Source of the DNA: Silene conica
Lineage: Eukaryota; Streptophyta; Magnoliopsida; Caryophyllales; Caryophyllaceae
NCBI GenBank assembly: GCA_029255685.2
Contig: CM055312.2
Span: 28,304,203-28,368,202, forward strand
DNA: 64,000 nt
Direction: 5' to 3'
This document shows positions 45,283 to 56,929 of the stretch, piece after piece. Each line of letters starts with the position of its first letter. Position 1 is the first letter of the stretch. Below the pieces are notes generated by a model. The model worked only from the letters and a program-made list of their open reading frames with translations. It was not told the origin of the DNA and searched no databases. The translations under genes and the position numbers were made by a program.

Positions 45283-46356
45283 TGTGGGGAATAAAACGTG
45301 TATTCGCCCTTTAATTGCAGGATTATACTGAAAATTACAGTCGTGAATATCGTCATAAGATTAAAAAGCATAAGAAAAGAAGTACAACCTTTAGTCCTCG
45401 CGCAAAAGGCCTAAGAACAGGAATTAACACAAATTCCCTCCTATAACTTGCACCCAAGACTTAGAATGAGACGAGGCCGCGTGTGCTAGAAATCCTCTCC
45501 AACTGCCTTGCAATATTGGGAGAGCTATTGAGTTTTAGATGTGAGATCTGAGGTTTTGGGAGAAGAATGCTCTCAAAAACCTTAATTTTTACCTTGAGAT
45601 AATTTGACAGTGCAACAAGAGTAGTCTACATAAGGAGAAGGACTCTCCTTATGTAGCCTCCTGTTTCGGCCGAAATAGGGTTTGGGTAGGAGTGGGCTTT
45701 CCACTCTTACCTTATCCCAATGCGTGATTCGACCCAATTGCTTAAATATAATTCGCAGGTTTATAATTATAAATCGTAACATGTTATCAGATATTAATAC
45801 AGTCGATGTATTAATAACGGTCTGATAAAATACGATATTGTATAATTGCCCAAATTAATATAACTGTTTATATTAATACGCGAATACAATATTTAATTAA
45901 ATATAACCGTTTATATTTAATTTACGAATTAATCTTGTAATCCGTATTAGCTAAAATTATTTAATCCGTATTAAATAATAATCTCAACATCTTATTGACT
46001 AATTTATTAGTCAATACCTCTGACTAACTGTTTAGTCGTATCCGGCAAAATGTGACTGTATTTTCATACCTTCACATCTCTCAAACGTGTCCTATAGGTG
46101 TGACGTATAGGGACCAGTTGATCACCGCCATCCGTATGACAATAACGTCAAACTTATCTAGCAAGCCAACCGTTATTGATAAACGTGGATCAACTGGTAA
46201 TAATACAATAGTATGCCCTTGTGATCCTTAAAGAGATTTAATAAGTTATTGTACTTAATTGTCAAGGACACCAGCCCCAACAATCTCCCACTTGTCCGTA
46301 CAAGGGTATGTGCAATGACGTTATCACACTACATGTGGAGGACACAAGCTCCAACA
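45283..46356 (-). repeat. Copia C 5' LTR
   Basis: 1074 bp, same ends as the 3' LTR. The hairpin lies at 46114-46197, with outer arms CCAGTTGATC (46114-46123) and GATCAACTGG (46188-46197) and inner arms CAATAACG (46140-46147) and CGTTATTG (46171-46178), all perfect. Confidence 0.93.
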
Positions 46357-46361
46357 CTATG
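46357..46361. repeat. Target site duplication CTATG (right, Copia C)
   Basis: Matches 37637-37641. Confidence 0.92.
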
Positions 46362-49300
46362 ATGAAAGGTCCAAAGCATGATGAGGCATTTACATTGGAC
46401 ATTGTGGAGCAAGTGGTAAGGGAGATGGTAGAGATGGAAGAAGAGAAGGAAAGTCACATGGAACAATTATGTGGCATCACAACTTGTGAAGACAAAGAAA
46501 TGGATGAGAACATTGAGCTAGAAGATGAGGAAGTTGAGAAGGTGGAGGGGATGCTCCCTCCAAAGGTACAACTCAAAACCCTTCCTCCCTCCCTCAAGTA
46601 TGCCTTTCTTGGGGAGGGAGAGGCTTACCCGGTGATCATCAATGCCAACCTCAATGAGCAACAAGAATCCAAACTCATTTCAACTTTAAAGGATCATATG
46701 AGCTCATTGGGGTATAGCCTTGACGACATCAAGGGACTAAGCCCGAGCCTTTGCATGCATAGAATAATTCTTGAGGAAGGGAGTCGACCTAGAGTGGAAG
46801 GTCAAAGGAGATTGAATCCGAAAATGGCCGATTTAGTGAAGGGTGAAGTTCTTAAGTTGCTTGAGGCCGGAATCATATACGAGATCACGGATAGCCGGTG
46901 GGTGAGCCCCGTCCATGTTGTCCCCAAGAAGGGGGGTGTAACATTGGTTACACAAGAGGATGGGACTCTCCTACCGACTCGTCCGGTGACGGGTTGGAGG
47001 ATGTGTATTGATTACCGCAAGTTGAATGCGGCCACTCTCAAAGACCATTTCCCAATCCCCTTCATTGATCAAATGTTAGAGAGACTTGCGGGGCATTCGT
47101 ACTATTGTTTTCTTGACGGTTATTCCGGGTTTTTTCAAATACCCATTCACCCGGAAGACCAAGAGAAAACAACTTTTACATGCCCCCAAGGTGTGTATGC
47201 TTATCGGAGGATGCCATTCGGGTTGTGTAATGCACCCGACACCTTTCAAAGGTGCATGATGGCTATCTTTGCCGATTTTCTAGAGAAGAGTATGGAGGTT
47301 TTTATGGATGATTTTAGTGTTCATGGTGATTCTTTTGACCTAGGGCTTTCTAATCTTGTAAATGTGTTAAAAAGATGTGAGGCGCACAACCTTGTCCTCA
47401 ATTGGGAAAAGTGCCATTTCATGGTAGAGGAGGGGATTGTGCTTGGTCACATAGTGTCCAAGAGGGGGATAGAAGTCGATGGTGCAAAAGTGGCGGTCAT
47501 TGAGAACTTGTCACCCCCCACCAATGTGAAAGGGGTGAGGAGTTTTCTTGGGCATGCCGGCTTTTACCGGCGTTTTATCAAGGATTTTTCAAAAATTGCC
47601 AAGCCATTGACTTTTCTTCTTCTCAAGGATGCTCCCTTTTTGTTTACTAATGATTGTCTTGAAGCCTTTTCTAGGATCAAAGAAGCACTTGTGACGGCTC
47701 CTATTATTCGTGCTCCGGATTGGGGATTGCCTTTTGAGATCATGTGTGACGCGTCCGATTTCGCGGTAGGAGCGGTCCTAGGTCAAGTTGTGGATAGGAA
47801 ACACCACGTGATATACTATTCAAGCAAGACTCTTGATCAAACTCAAGAGAAATATTCCACAACCGAAAAGGAGATGTTGGCAATAGTGCATGCCATTGAG
47901 AAGTTTAGACAATATCTCATGGGATCTAAAGTGGTGGTGTACTCCGATCACATCGCTTTGAGGCAATTAATGTTGAAGAAGGATGCCAAGCCAAGACTCT
48001 TGAGATGGGTCCTTTTACTCCAACAATTTGATCTAGAGATAATAGACAAGTCGGGATCGGAGAATGTAGTTGCGGACCACTTGTCTAGATTGACTTTTGA
48101 GGATCATGGTTTGCATGATAGGGATAGCCCGATCAATGAATGGTTGCGTGAGGATAGTTTGATGGCAATAGGCAATAAGTTGCCTTGGTTTGCGGATATT
48201 GCCAATTATCTTGTTAATGGCTTTATCCCGGAGGAGTTGGAAGCAAGGGATAGGAGAAAGTTGAAAGTGGATGCTAAAAGATATTTTTGGGATGATCCTT
48301 ACCTTTTCAAGAAGTGTGGGGATGGACTCTTGAGGAGATGCGTATCCAAGGAAGAGGGGCTTGAAATTGTGGATCGGCTTCACAACTCCGCCTATGGAGG
48401 GCACTTGGCGGCTTCACGGACTATAGCCAAGGTTCTTCAAGGAGGGTTATTTTGGCCTTCTATGTTTAAAGACATTCACGATGTAGTTAGATCTTGTGAC
48501 GCTTGTCAAAGGTCGGGCAACATCGGTAAAAGGAATGAGATGCCCCTAAAAACCATCTTGGAGATTGAGTTGTTTGATTGTTGGGGGATTGACTTCATGA
48601 GACCTTTCCCCAATTCATGCGGGAATGAGTACATCTTGGTAGCCGTGGACTATGTCTCGAAATGGATAGAAGCGGTTGCCTCCCCCACCAATGACTCCAA
48701 GGTAGTGGTAAAGCTCTTCAAGACCATCATTTTTCCCCATTTTGGTGTACCCCGAATTGTGATAAGTGATGGAGGTTCTCACTTCCGGAAACATACATTC
48801 AAAGCCCTCCTAGCCTCTTATGGAGTGACCCACAAGGTAGAACTTGCCTACCATCCTCAAACTAGTGGGCAAGTGGAGGTTTCAAATCGTCAAATCAAGG
48901 CTATCTTGGAGAAGGTGGTGCAAAAGAACCGGAAATATTGGTCCCAAAAGTTGAATGATGTGCTATGGGCTTTGAGGACGGCTTACAAGACGCCTATAGG
49001 AATGACTCCCTACAAGCTTGTGTACGGGAAAGCATGCCACCTACCGGTGGAGCTTGAGCACAAAGCTTGGTGGGCCTTGAAGGAGATGAACTTCGACTTA
49101 GACATGTCCAGGGAGAAAAGATTCTTGCAAATGAGTGAGCTTGAGGAGCTTAGATATGAGGCTTATGAGAGTTCAAAACTCTATAAGGAGCAAACGAAGA
49201 AGTGGCATGATGTCAAATTAATGAAGAAGAATGTGAGCATAGGAGACCTTGTTCTCCTTTTCAATTCAAGAGTCAAGAACTTTCCGGGAAAGCTTAGATC

Positions 49301-49481
49301 ACGATGGTCCGGGCCCTTCAAAGTAATGGATATTTCACCTCATGGGGCCTTTGAACTTTTGAGTGAAGGCGGTGGCACCTTCAAAGTCAACGGACATCGG
49401 ATTAAGCGTTATTACCAAGGAGATTCCAAAGGTACCGTAGAAGTTATTGACCTCGGGGACCCACTCCCCGAGGAGGATTGA
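46362..49481 (+). pseudogene. pol: Athila pol: reverse transcriptase, RNase H, integrase
   Basis: Open frame continuing the protease part cut at 37641; an ATG inside the Copia C LTR at 46308 is only apparent. After an acidic linker (46400-46560) come reverse transcriptase (about 46800-47500) with F-M-D-D at 47301-47312, RNase H (D near 47740, Y-S-D-H near 47940), the integrase H2C2 zinc region (about 48380-48510) and the integrase core with D 48591, D 48768, E 48876 (35 residues between the last two). The frame is open to the TGA at 49479-49481 and the listed catalytic residues are kept, so this part is intact apart from being separated from its promoter-proximal half. Confidence 0.88.
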
Positions 49482-50526
49482 TTTCAAGGAAGTTTGTTCA
49501 TGAAAGGTTTGGTGGAGTCACTTAATAACCACCGGTTGTAAGTATTAGTTTTCTCTCTTTCAAGTAGTTTGCATGATTGTTTAATGGTTAGTTCGGTTTT
49601 TAGTTTAATTTTTAGCTTGCATGAGAGATTTGGATATGATGGTTGCTTGTTTGTGGGTAATTCATTAGTATAGTCGGAGGATTATAGGCAAAACCGTTGT
49701 TGGCAAAGTCGTTTTTTATGTTCAATTAAATTATATTTCGAAATTGTGTACAGGTGGTGCTCCCAGCCGGCCTACCGGCCGACGGTCCCATACCGGCTGG
49801 GAGGACCTGGACTCATTTCTGTTTTTGATAATTTATTTGGGCAGATTTCAGATTTTGCATCCCCAGCCTGTACCAAACCGGCAGCCGGTCAGCCGGCTGA
49901 GAAGACGTAATACTTATTCAAAAATCGAAAAAATCAAGAAAGCTTGATTCCCAGCCGGTCGGCCGGCAGCCGGTCCGCCGGCTGAGAATCAAGAGTGTGA
50001 GTCAAATTTGAAGAAAAAGGAAGGAGAAGGATCCCCCAGCCGGTAGGCCGGCAGCCGGTCCACCGGCTGGGAATCATGAGTTGTGAACCATATGCGAAGA
50101 AAAAGAAGCGAAGAAGGATCCCCAGCCGGTCGGCCGGCAGCCGGTCTGCCGGCTGGGAGTGTTTGTGAGTGAAATTGAAGAAGAAGAGAATATTGAAGGA
50201 AACATGAAGACGGTTCTTGAGCCGGTCGGCCGGCAGCCGGTCCGCCGGCTCAGAATCAATGACTTAGAAAAAATTTCGAAAAATAGAAAAATCCAAACCC
50301 TAACTCTCAGCCGGTCGGCCGGCGGCCGGTCCCGAACCGGCTGGGAGTGTTCTGTCGCGGCAATTAAAAGACTCGTGAACCTCATTTCTTCCTCATTTCT
50401 CTTCATTTCTTCTTCTCTCTTCCTTATTTCCTCCTCTCCCTCTCATCCCTTACCTTCAAAAACACATCCAAGCACTCCAAATCAAAACCCCCTTTCATTC
50501 CCTCATCACCTCACCTCAAATTAACC
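49482..50526 (+). other. Athila spacer with hairpin array
   Basis: About 1 kb between pol and the third ORF, without a gene. Seven GC-rich hairpin units start near 49762, 49861, 49951, 50035, 50121, 50218 and 50306, spaced 84-99 bp, with A/G-rich sequence between them. A C/T-rich stretch (50385-50460) precedes the ATG of the third ORF. Confidence 0.8.
49762..50346 (+). repeat. GC-rich hairpin array, 7 units
   Basis: Each unit is about 38-42 bp: CCAGCCGGT, short spacer, GCCGGC, AGCCGGTC, then CCGGCTGG. Terminal stems are kept through paired changes: the unit at 50218 has TGAGCCGG with CCGGCTCA in place of CCAGCCGG with CCGGCTGG. Confidence 0.85.
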
Positions 50527-52260
50527 ATGTCTGGAAGAACGGAAAGGCGATCGAAATCAAGGCACGACCCTAGGGTGGAGCAAGAAGTGCAGAATGTGAT
50601 GGATAGTAGCAACATTGGTCCGTATCCTTGCTTTCCCGCCCTCCGATTTGCCACCATACAACAGAAAGGTAACTTCACTTACTTTAAACATCGCCCCCTT
50701 CATCCGTCTAGGTTCATTGATAGGGCAGGTTTGAGGGAGATTGGGATTGAGAAAATTACTGGAGAGTTGTTAGATGGTTTGGGGATGAAGGCATTGTATG
50801 AAACGAGACCGGTTCACACTTCCCCTAGGTTGACTTGGGAATTTTTGAGTTCCTTGGTAGTTACTAAGAATCGGAATGTAGGGAAGGTTGCTTTCTTGGA
50901 ATTTCGTTTAATGAATAGGTAACACCGTCTCACATTAGAAAATTTTGCTTTGATTTTTAGGCTCGACGGAAAATTGCCCATTAAGCCTCCGGAGGGCTTT
51001 GATACCGAGGCTATTTGGACCGCCATAACCGGGTTAGTAAGTGATAGAACTAAGAAGAAACCGGCTAATAGGGTGCACTTGGCACCGATTAGGATTTGGC
51101 ATAGGTTCATGGGGTGGACCGTCTTCTCTAGGGATGAGCCTCACAATTTTACCACCACGGAGCTCGAGATTTTGGGGTGTTACTTGATTAGTGGGCCGAA
51201 ACTCAACATTGCTCACCACATGGCCCTTCACTTGAGTAGGTTGGCATCCCAACCTCAGCTTACTACCCCCATATGTGTTGGGGGGATGGTCACTTTGATT
51301 GCCAACGACCTTTGTCAAAGGCATTTTACAGTGGACTTCATTCAGGGTGAGAACGTGCTATCTCGCCGGTACTTACAGGAGGCTTTGGGGTGGATAAAGT
51401 ATAACCCCAACGATCGTAACGAGTATTGGCAGATTCGTGTGGATAATAAGTTCAGGAATTCGGTGCCCTTGCCAAACACCGAGAGGAAGAGAGTTGTGCC
51501 AGGGAAGCCCTCATACCTCCTTGATATTGAGGTGGACCCCGATGAGCTCCCTCCCGATCAGCGTGCTCCGAGAGTGTATGCCCGAGATAGGACGGGTACC
51601 ACCGCATCTGACCTTCCATTTCAGCAGTTTCAGCAGCCCTCCGTCACCATGCCCCCTTTCCAGAGCGGTCCTTCATACTTTCAGGGATCTACCTCCGCCT
51701 CTGGTCCTTCTACTCAGTCTACCATACCCCAGGACCTCATTGACTTTATGGCCCGGGTTGATTTGGGGATGAAGAAGGCGGCCGACCTTGCTGACGAGCG
51801 CCAAGCTTTGGCGGATGAGCGGTATAGGGATTTGAGCTATAGGCTTGATTACATATATCACGATCAGGCCTATGGGCAATTCCCCAGCTATGACCATTCG
51901 GTCCGCCAGGGACTTCATCATGAGGATGGTGGCCGCCCTTCGTACTACATGCCTCCCGAGAAGGGATATGTGCCTCCAGAGGGGCATTTTTTCGGGGAGA
52001 TCAATGTTACTCCGGGTTATTTCTCTAACCCGATCTTCCCCCCCAACTTCCGTGGGGACGTGGACTCGGCACCCCGCCCTCAAGGGCACCCTTCTCCCCA
52101 CGGCGTGTTTGGTGATCCGAGAGCTAGTGGCTCGCACGCCTCTCCCTTCCGTGATTTCGTGACCAACCCGGGCGACTACATGGTAGTATATGAGGGCAAT
52201 GGAGAAGGAGATGTAAGCGGTACCGGAGGTGATGGAGATGATGATGATGGTGATGAGTGA
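50527..52260 (+). pseudogene. Athila third ORF (Athila ORF-like / env position)
   Basis: ATG at 50527; a TAA at 50920-50922 splits it, but the same frame continues to a TGA at 52258-52260, 577 codons in all. The N-terminal half carries the pattern R-L-T-W-E-F-L-S-S and, after the stop, I-F-R-L-D-G, like the plant Athila ORF family found 3' of pol. The C-terminal half has Pro/Gly/Tyr-rich sequence, a short Ala/Asp/Glu/Arg helix (D-E-R-Q-A-L-A-D-E-R, near 51800) and an acidic tail. No signal peptide or transmembrane segment is evident, so an envelope role is not supported by what can be seen. The stop looks like a single C-to-T change (from CAA). Confidence 0.7.
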
Positions 52261-55214
52261 CCACCTTTGGAGGTGGTTGGTGATGACTATGCTCCCCATT
52301 GAAAAATCCAAAGCAAGTAACTCCCTTAATCCAAATTTCAATTTAGTTTGCATTTTCCTTTCTAGCATGCATTTAGAGTAGTTAGTTTAGTTTAGTTAGT
52401 TTGTTTTAGTTTTTTATTCATCATCTCATATCATTAGTTTAGTTGCATATAGTTGCATTCATGTAAATGCATTAGATTTATATTTTTGTATCATATTGTC
52501 ACATGTAGTTTGCATACATGTAGATTAGAGCGTTTAGTTTGCATTTAGTTTAGTTTTTAGTTTTTCATCTTCTTTTGTTTCTTTTTGTTTTTATTGCTTT
52601 CATAAAAATCAAAAATCCAAAAAAATTGAAAAACCAAAAACTTTCAAAAACACGTTCTTTATTTTCCGGTTTTCCTCCTCACATTATGCATATAAATAAG
52701 TGTGGGGAGGAAGAACCGTTTATTTCAAAAAAACACAAAAACAAGTTTTTATTTTATCAAAACATTCAAAAAAGCCAAAAACATGTTATTTTCGTTCTTT
52801 TTCTTCATTTCCCCCTTGCACTTTGTTCCATTGAGGACAATGTAAATCTTAAGTGTGGGGAGGGAAAAAATATCCACTTTGTGAATATTTGTTTGCTTTT
52901 GTAAATATGAAAAAAACTTCAAAAATACCAAAAAAATCGAAAAATTTCAAAAACTTCAAAAAAATATGTTCTTCCTTTCTTTTGTTTTTGTTCTTTGTTT
53001 TTTTTGTATATATATGTTTGTTGGACTAACAAGTGGCAGATGCGACGGCAACCCGAGGTATTAGGAGAATGAAGATGCTTGGTATACTCTTTCCCACTTC
53101 TTTCTCCCCCTCCCGATTTCTTTTTATGTCGATATCATGAAGGAGAACGGGATTTTTGTGCCTTGGATGTTCCTTCGGGGAACTTGTGGTTGTTGTGGTT
53201 GATGTGCTGTTAGTTTAGCCTTCTAGTTGTTGCTTGTTTGTTGTGTTTAGTTTTAGTCTGCTTTTGTTTCACATGCCTTTTCATTTTCATAGTTTTGTAA
53301 ATATGTGTTAGTCGGTTTTTCCGTTTTACTTTTGTTTGTAAATATGCTTAGGAGGTTGAACAGTGGAGGATATATGCCGTCAATGATGATTTTTTGTCTT
53401 GCTTGTGTCTTTCCCCTCCTAATAGCTTGCACCGTTGATGTCACCTTGTTAGGGTTCTTGCTTGCAAGGACCCGGAAGTCTAGGCTTAACGACCAAGTTT
53501 CGACCACCTTGTGAGACCGTGTTAGACCTTGACTCGACCTAAGACCGACATTAGCTACTCAAATGTGAGGATAGAGCCTCCTTTATAGTCGGTCCATCAA
53601 ACCGACTCAGTTTAGGATTGTGAGTAGTCCTCCTTGCTTGGTGTGTTATGTCTATACGCATAAGAATGACGCTCGTTCCTTATTTCCGTGATTTATGTTC
53701 ATGTGCATGTGAGACAACTTTTGTTCCAAATAAATCAACTTCACATTTGCCAAATTAGCCTTGTTTTGACCCTTGTATCTTATTTCCCTTTTGTTTAACC
53801 ACTTTGAGCCTCAACCTTTTCATTTGGCCTAAACTACTAAATGAACTACATCCCAAAAACATCCTTCCTTGATCAAGAATGGTTGCTTTTATGGTGATTT
53901 GTTAGTGGTAGAGTCGGGAATTTAGATGTCGGTTGGTGGCTTCTTCCGTTGTGGTCATTACTTTGTTTTTGTTTGGTGTTTGGGAGTTTGAAAAAGAAAA
54001 GAAAAGAAAAAAAAATGAAAAAAGAAAGAAAATAGAAAATCAAAGAAAAAAGTTGAAAAAGTTTTGAAAATCCAAAAAGAAAAATGTACATATGCGTTTT
54101 TGAAAGAGAAAAAGGCTAGCAACAAGTCCCTTCCATCAAGGGGACATAGAAAAAGCCGTTGCTACAATAATGCGGTCTTTTGATGTTTTTGCACGCGTGC
54201 CGGCTTTACACATTTTTTGCATTTGATTTGATTTTCAAGTCGCATGTTAGGGTGTAGACGTTGTTCGGTGTTTCTAATAATGACCGCTTTGTCTAAGTTT
54301 GTGATGGGTCCGATTTTTCCAAAGTAAGTGGGGTTTATGCAATTTTTGCTTGGTTTTGCAAAAGCCAGAGTTAGGGCATAGACGTTGCTTAGTTGTTGTA
54401 ATAAGGTGTTGTGTTGATTTTGGCGATCATTCTTGTTTTTGAGCCTCAAATCCTAGAAGGGTGCTTGCACCAAACCATTTTCACCGAACCCAAGCCCCAT
54501 TACATCCTTTTGGTTGTTCTCATCATGTGCATTTGCATTTGTCATTGATTTTTGGATGGAGTACCATTCTAGATTGCGGGCATGCTTCGCAAGTTGAGGT
54601 AGGTGAGTGATTTTGGTTACTTTTTGTCACAAAAATCGCCCCCCTTTCTTTCCTTGTGTGTTGAGTGTCACCTGTGAGAGTCGGTACTTAGGGTTCTTTC
54701 ATCGGTTATGGGTCTTGCATGGAGTCGAATCATGTGTGTGTCGTGTCATTCTTGGAAGTACAGCTTAGTACTTCCGTTTGCCCGCCTTGAATTAGTTTCT
54801 TGGTCTTTGGTGATGTCATTCTTGGTTGCTTGAGCTTGATTTAGGGGTTTGACACCTTGGTTAGACTTTGAGTCGGCATCCTCCGCTATAGACCTCCTTT
54901 ATTTAGTTTTTCAAAACCCCGCTTGAATGAGGCAAGCGGTTTTGTTTTCCTTTTTCCGATGCATGTTGCTTGTCTATACATGTTATGTTTTTACTTGTTG
55001 GCATCAAAAGTTTTGTAGCAAGACCTTACTTGCCTTGCAATAGGGCGTTCTTCCTCATGAATGTCAAATTGTGAGTTGAAAGGGCTACGGGTGTAGCTAA
55101 ACCTGATTCGGCTTATAATTAGCTTAGTTAGTTGTTTCTTTGTTTTCTAATAAGGGTTATGTAGTTGCTTGATCTCTTACTCGAGGACGAGTAAGGTTTA
55201 AGTGTGGGGAATTC
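52261..55214 (+). other. Athila 3' non-coding region and polypurine tract
   Basis: 2.95 kb without a gene, with A-rich runs (52595-52990, 53990-54085) and T/G-rich sequence. The tract AAGTGTGGGGAATTC (55200-55214) abuts the 3' LTR. Two further copies of AAGTGTGGGGA lie at 52698 and 52851; the latter follows GAGGACAATG, resembling the GAGGACGAGT ahead of the terminal tract. Confidence 0.75.
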
Positions 55215-56929
55215 TGATGAGCTCCATTTTGGTCATCATTCTCTTTACATATTCTTTATTTTCGGTCACGATTCGACCTCGATTTGCGTGTCTTTGGTTG
55301 TTTTTACGTCCGTTGCCTCGTATATTCCTATTCGATTCACTTTTTGTAGGTATTAAGGCGGGGGCGAAGAAACGGGAGAAATCGAGCCGAATTTAGAGCG
55401 AATTATGAAGAAATGTCAAAGAATTGTGAAGGAAGCATGCCAGGCCCTCCCAGCCGGTTCCCAACCGGCGGCCTGTAGGCCGGCTGGGGAGCTTTGACTT
55501 GACTTTGGAGAAATAATGAAGAATGGTCCAGGCCCTTGAGAAAAGGCTCCCAGCCGGTGGCCAACCGGCAGCCGGTCAGCCGGCTGGGATGCATTCTCCA
55601 TACTTAACCATTTTTGAAGAAATGAAGAAATATACGACTTTGGGCAGATTGTTGAAAAAGGGGTCCCAGCCGGTGGACAATCGGCAGCCGGTCCACCGGC
55701 TGAGGGGACCTGTACTCAAGATGAAATGAAGGAAAAAGTCAGATTGCATCAAAAGGCCTCCCAGCCGGTGCCCGACCGGCAGCCGGCCGGTCGGCTGAAG
55801 ATCAAAGACAAAACGAAGAAAAGAAGAAAAAACTTTCAGAAGTCCTTATTTGGACTCTCAGCCGGTCCCAGACCGGCAGCCGGTCGACCGGCTGGGAGTC
55901 ATATTTCGCAAATTCGCGCACTATATAAACCCGCACTTAGTCTATTCTTTCAGACGTTACTTTTGCACGCAATTCTAGGGTTTCTACTGTTCTATTCGTT
56001 CATACTTAGCCTACAAAAACTCTCTTAAATACTTAATCATTCTTAGATCTTAGTTTAATCTTTGAATTCTTGTTAATCTTTCTCTAGTAATCTCTTTAGT
56101 AATCTTTTAGGGCAATTGTAAGAGGGTTTTATTGGGTTGTAATTTGAAGGATTTGAAAGAACTCTTCAACTTGTTATCCAAGTTACTTCCTTTTCCTTTG
56201 CTATTGGTATAATCTCTCTAATCTCTACTTAGTTATTGCATTTGTTTAAGTTTCTTTTAATCCATTGTTTGTTTTTGCCATTTCTTATAATGTTTATCAT
56301 TTATACTTCACTTGTTCATATGCTTTCTTCAATCATGAGTGAGTAGTTTCATTCTAGGGTTAGGGGTTTGCTTGGGTAGTTAGTAGCCATGAAAAATGCT
56401 TAGGGTTAGTCTTGTTTGCTTCTTTGGTTAAGTTTTCACATCTTGCATGTTACGTGTTCGACGAAATGCCTCAACGATGGTTGGGTGTTAGTCTTCGCTT
56501 TGTTTGCTTTAGACGATAGTCTTGGGTTTCATGAGCATGCTTGTGTGTTAGGTTAGCTTGGTTTGTAGCGAAAGCTAGGACTAGTCTTGACCTAAGGGTA
56601 GTCGACTCGAGAGAAGAGACAACCCTAGACCTACCATAGAAGTGACACAAGACCGTTATCTTACGTTTGGCTACCGACTTACCTAGGTGACCCCCGACAC
56701 CCTAGTCCTCTTTATCATCAATTTCATCTAGATTTATTTGCTTCAATTGTTTGTCATTAGTTAATTAGTCTTTCCAAACCAAACTCATTACCCAACTCAC
56801 GTTACGATTAGAACTTAACTATACAACTATCTCCACCGTCTTCGCGAACGATAACCCTATTATACTACTAATTTGGGTTTTTATAAATGTGTTTGATCGT
56901 GAGAACCGACGACTAAATATCGCGCATCA
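55215..56929 (+). repeat. Athila 3' LTR
   Basis: 1715 bp, TGATGAGCTCC to CGCGCATCA, uninterrupted. Hairpin units at 55449-55488, 55549-55589, 55665-55705, 55760-55797 and 55857-55898. Confidence 0.93.
55449..55898 (+). repeat. GC-rich hairpin array in the Athila 3' LTR, 5 units
   Basis: Same unit as in the 49762-50346 array, spaced 95-116 bp. The same five are present in the split 5' LTR. Confidence 0.85.

Larger units (their letters stand above)
37642..46356 (-). mobile_element. Copia C: complete Copia element
   Basis: 8715 bp on the minus strand: two LTRs of 1074 bp each, Met primer site, long leader, one 1343-codon polyprotein with every domain, purine tract and a perfect TSD. About five LTR differences by eye (about 0.5%) make it the youngest insertion here. 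The LTR start (TGTTGGAGCTTGTGTCCTCC in sense) and Gag relate it to Copia A and B. The exact Copia lineage is not settled from sequence alone. Confidence 0.93.
25456..56929 (+). mobile_element. Athila-type Ty3/gypsy element, twice interrupted
   Basis: LTRs at 25456-34527 (split) and 55215-56929, an Asp-tRNA primer site, gag, protease, reverse transcriptase with F-M-D-D-F-S-V, RNase H, integrase, a third ORF and a polypurine tract. Without its two insertions it would be about 15.4 kb. The Asp primer, the D-L-G-A protease motif, the reverse transcriptase motif and an extra 3' ORF fit the Athila lineage. LTRs differ at about 20 sites by eye (about 1.2%). Flanking pentamers are ATATA and ATGCA, so the TSD is imperfect. 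The host sequence on both sides is Copia B LTR. Confidence 0.88.

Noticed and set aside
46308..46361. ATG at 46308 as the start of the Athila pol frame
   Set aside because: These codons are Copia C LTR sequence and TSD; the frame is really the continuation of the protease part cut at 37641.
49762..50346. Regularly spaced palindromic repeats resembling a CRISPR array
   Set aside because: The context is a plant Athila retrotransposon. Units vary, the spacers resemble each other, and no cas genes exist.
50923..50949. Short GT...AG intron in the third Athila ORF
   Set aside because: The GT-AG span is only about 40 bp, shorter than usual plant introns, and the frame is the same on both sides; a single nonsense codon explains it.
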